Source: an uncultured bacterium (GTDB lineage Bacteria > Armatimonadota > Zipacnadia > Zipacnadales > Zipacnadaceae). From it: a stretch of 16,741 nucleotides of DNA. A program made the position numbers and the translations under genes. The notes under the pieces were generated by a model. The model saw only the letters and a program-made list of their open reading frames with translations. It was not told where the DNA came from and searched no databases. Numbering within the stretch: the stretch's first letter is position 1; each line of letters opens with the position of its first letter. Positions 15,311-16,741 of this stretch are shown one piece after another. The stretch is taken from positions 1 to 16,741 of the forward strand of contig CALFVE010000179.1 in NCBI GenBank assembly GCA_937928475.1, given 5' to 3'.

Positions 15311-16678
15311 CTAGTAACCCATTTCCCTCTCCACCTCGGCAACACTCTCTTCGATGATGTCCATCCCCTTCGCTGCCAACTCCTCGCTCATTACCACCGG
15401 CGGGGACATGCGCAGGATGTGCCCCGCCGGGACCCAGGCCAGACCCTTACTGAAGGCCCGCTGGTACACTGCCTTTCCCGCCTCCACAAACGGCTCCTTG
15501 GTCGTGCGGTCCTTGACCAACTCGATCCCCAGCAGGCACCCCTTCCCGCGCACGTCGCCAATGATCGGGTGCGCCTGCTTCATTGCCTCCATCCGCTTCA
15601 GGAAGTACTGCCCCAGACGCTGCGCGTGCTCGTTGAGGCCCTCCTCCTCAATCACCTCGATACTCGCCAGCGCTGCCGCGCAGGCCATCGGGTTGCCTCC
15701 GTAACTGGTGCTCGCCGAGATCTTGTTGATGCTGTCCTTGTACTTTTCCGACACCAGCATCGCGGTGACCGGAAATCCATTGCCGAAGCCTTTGCCCAGG
15801 GTGACCACATCCGGCCGGGTGTCCCAGTGCTCCATGCAGAAGTACTTGCCCGTGCGGGCCATGCTGGTGAGCACCTCGTCAGCCATCAGCAAGATGCCGC
15901 GGTCGTCGCAAAACCGGCGCAGTTTGGGGAAGAAGTCCTCCGGTGGGAACACCGATCCCGCCCAGCCCTGCACCGGCTCCAGCACGAAGGCGGCCACATT
16001 GCCCGTCGTGGCGTTGGCGATGAATTCGTCGTAGAAGTTCAGGTAGGCGTCGGTGTCAATCTCCCCATCCGCCTTGGTGAACATAGGCCGGTACGGATAA
16101 GGCCGGGGCACCATGTAAAAGCCCTGCGCCCGTCCCATCCCGTTGGTCGTGTTCATTCTCCCGCAACTGACCGCGTGCCCCGTCTTGCCGTGGAAGTCCA
16201 TGTAGCAGGAGATGAACTCGTACTTCCCGGTGGCTGCTCGGCAGACGCGCAGGCCGGCCTCCACTGCCGTAGTCCCGCTGTCGTACAGCTGCATCCCGGT
16301 TAGGTCCCAGGGCTGGATCTCCGCCAGCTTCTCCAGCAGCGCCACCTTCACCGGCGTGTTGAAATCATGGCAGTTCATCAGCCGCTTGGCCCAGTGCGCG
16401 ACCGCCTCGCTGACCTTGGGGTGACAGTGCCCCAGCGTGGTCACGTAGATGCCGCTGGAGAAGTCTAGGTACAGGTTTCCGTCCACGTCGGTCAGGGTCA
16501 CGCCATGACCCTTGTCGAACACCACCGGGCAGAGCGTGACCTGGCTGGAGTAGCCGATCATATGCCTCATGCCGCGCTGGTTGTACTCCTGCGACTTCGG
16601 CCCGGGGACCGTCTCCGTGACCACTCGGGGCACGGTCCCGGGGTCCACCCAGGCCCAGTAGTCCTTGCCTATGCTCAT
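15311..16678 (-). CDS. Class III (PLP-dependent) aminotransferase
   Basis: A 455-residue protein, the usual length. The ATG is preceded by GGAGG with a 7-base spacer (16686-16690). Landmarks in order are YLDFSSGIYVTTLGHCHP (70-87), the PLP-phosphate region SGTTAVEAGLR (134-144), FHGKTGHA (162-169), VLEPVQG with Glu234, LLMADEV with Asp267 that pairs with the PLP ring nitrogen, TLGKGFGNG with the Schiff-base Lys296, and SYGGNP near 325-330. This is a complete, probably active fold-type I enzyme that moves an amino group between an amine or amino acid and a keto compound. The family also holds ornithine, 4-aminobutyrate and beta-alanine aminotransferases and glutamate-1-semialdehyde mutase, so the substrate cannot be named. 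It is the first gene of the minus-strand operon seen here, cytoplasmic, 48 bases ahead of the FGGY kinase. The 63 bases upstream within the window show no convincing promoter. Confidence 0.92.
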   Translation of the reverse strand: MSIGKDYWAWVDPGTVPRVVTETVPGPKSQEYNQRGMRHMIGYSSQVTLCPVVFDKGHGVTLTDVDGNLYLDFSSGIYVTTLGHCHPKVSEAVAHWAKRLMNCHDFNTPVKVALLEKLAEIQPWDLTGMQLYDSGTTAVEAGLRVCRAATGKYEFISCYMDFHGKTGHAVSCGRMNTTNGMGRAQGFYMVPRPYPYRPMFTKADGEIDTDAYLNFYDEFIANATTGNVAAFVLEPVQGWAGSVFPPEDFFPKLRRFCDDRGILLMADEVLTSMARTGKYFCMEHWDTRPDVVTLGKGFGNGFPVTAMLVSEKYKDSINKISASTSYGGNPMACAAALASIEVIEEEGLNEHAQRLGQYFLKRMEAMKQAHPIIGDVRGKGCLLGIELVKDRTTKEPFVEAGKAVYQRAFSKGLAWVPAGHILRMSPPVVMSEELAAKGMDIIEESVAEVEREMGY

Positions 16679-16741
16679 CGTTGTACCTCCGATATTGACT
16701 CAGCCCCGCTTCGTTCACCCCCGCCCCTGCGAAAACCTCCC

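Overview
This is a GC-rich window that is almost fully coding. It holds nine protein genes, no RNA gene and no CRISPR array, and no gap between genes exceeds about 150 bases. Nothing fixes the taxon. The combination of secreted proteins with CBM9-like, FlgD-like, NHL-propeller and LamG domains, a DUF6067/GH-like enzyme, Gfo/Idh/MocA and creatininase-family proteins, and short GC-rich palindromes resembles environmental genomes of Armatimonadota, Planctomycetota or Hydrogenedentota. That is an inference from gene content only.

The layout is two convergent blocks. The left block (+ strand, 2-11625) has five genes. They are a very large exported CBM9/FlgD/propeller/CBM9 protein whose start lies off the left edge, a smaller exported or lipid-anchored beta-propeller protein, an exported LamG-like lectin-fold protein, an exported 1133-residue CBM9 plus DUF6067 glycoside-hydrolase-like enzyme, and an M14-type zinc carboxypeptidase with no signal peptide. 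The LamG and DUF6067 genes overlap by an ATGA and are probably translated together. Four of the five proteins are predicted to leave the cytoplasm and carry carbohydrate-binding or recognition folds, so the block looks like an outside-the-cell glycan-handling module.

The right block (- strand, 16678-11695) is an operon in the order class III aminotransferase, FGGY carbohydrate kinase, Gfo/Idh/MocA dehydrogenase, creatininase-family hydrolase. All four appear cytoplasmic. Kinase stop and dehydrogenase start share a base (TGATG). Together they suggest catabolism of a polyol, cyclitol or amino sugar. A dehydrogenase next to a creatininase-family hydrolase recalls the Thermotoga inositol pathway, in which a creatininase-family enzyme opens a diketo-inositol ring. 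The substrate here is not known.

The most unusual DNA-level observations are repeat-like elements at and inside the kinase gene. A perfect 12-bp-arm palindrome lies in frame within the coding sequence (15044-15068). A related palindrome lies in the dehydrogenase-creatininase gap (12502-12522). A run of degenerate heptamers encodes part of an atypical C-terminal tail on the kinase (13724-13751). No transporter, regulator or clear promoter is visible.
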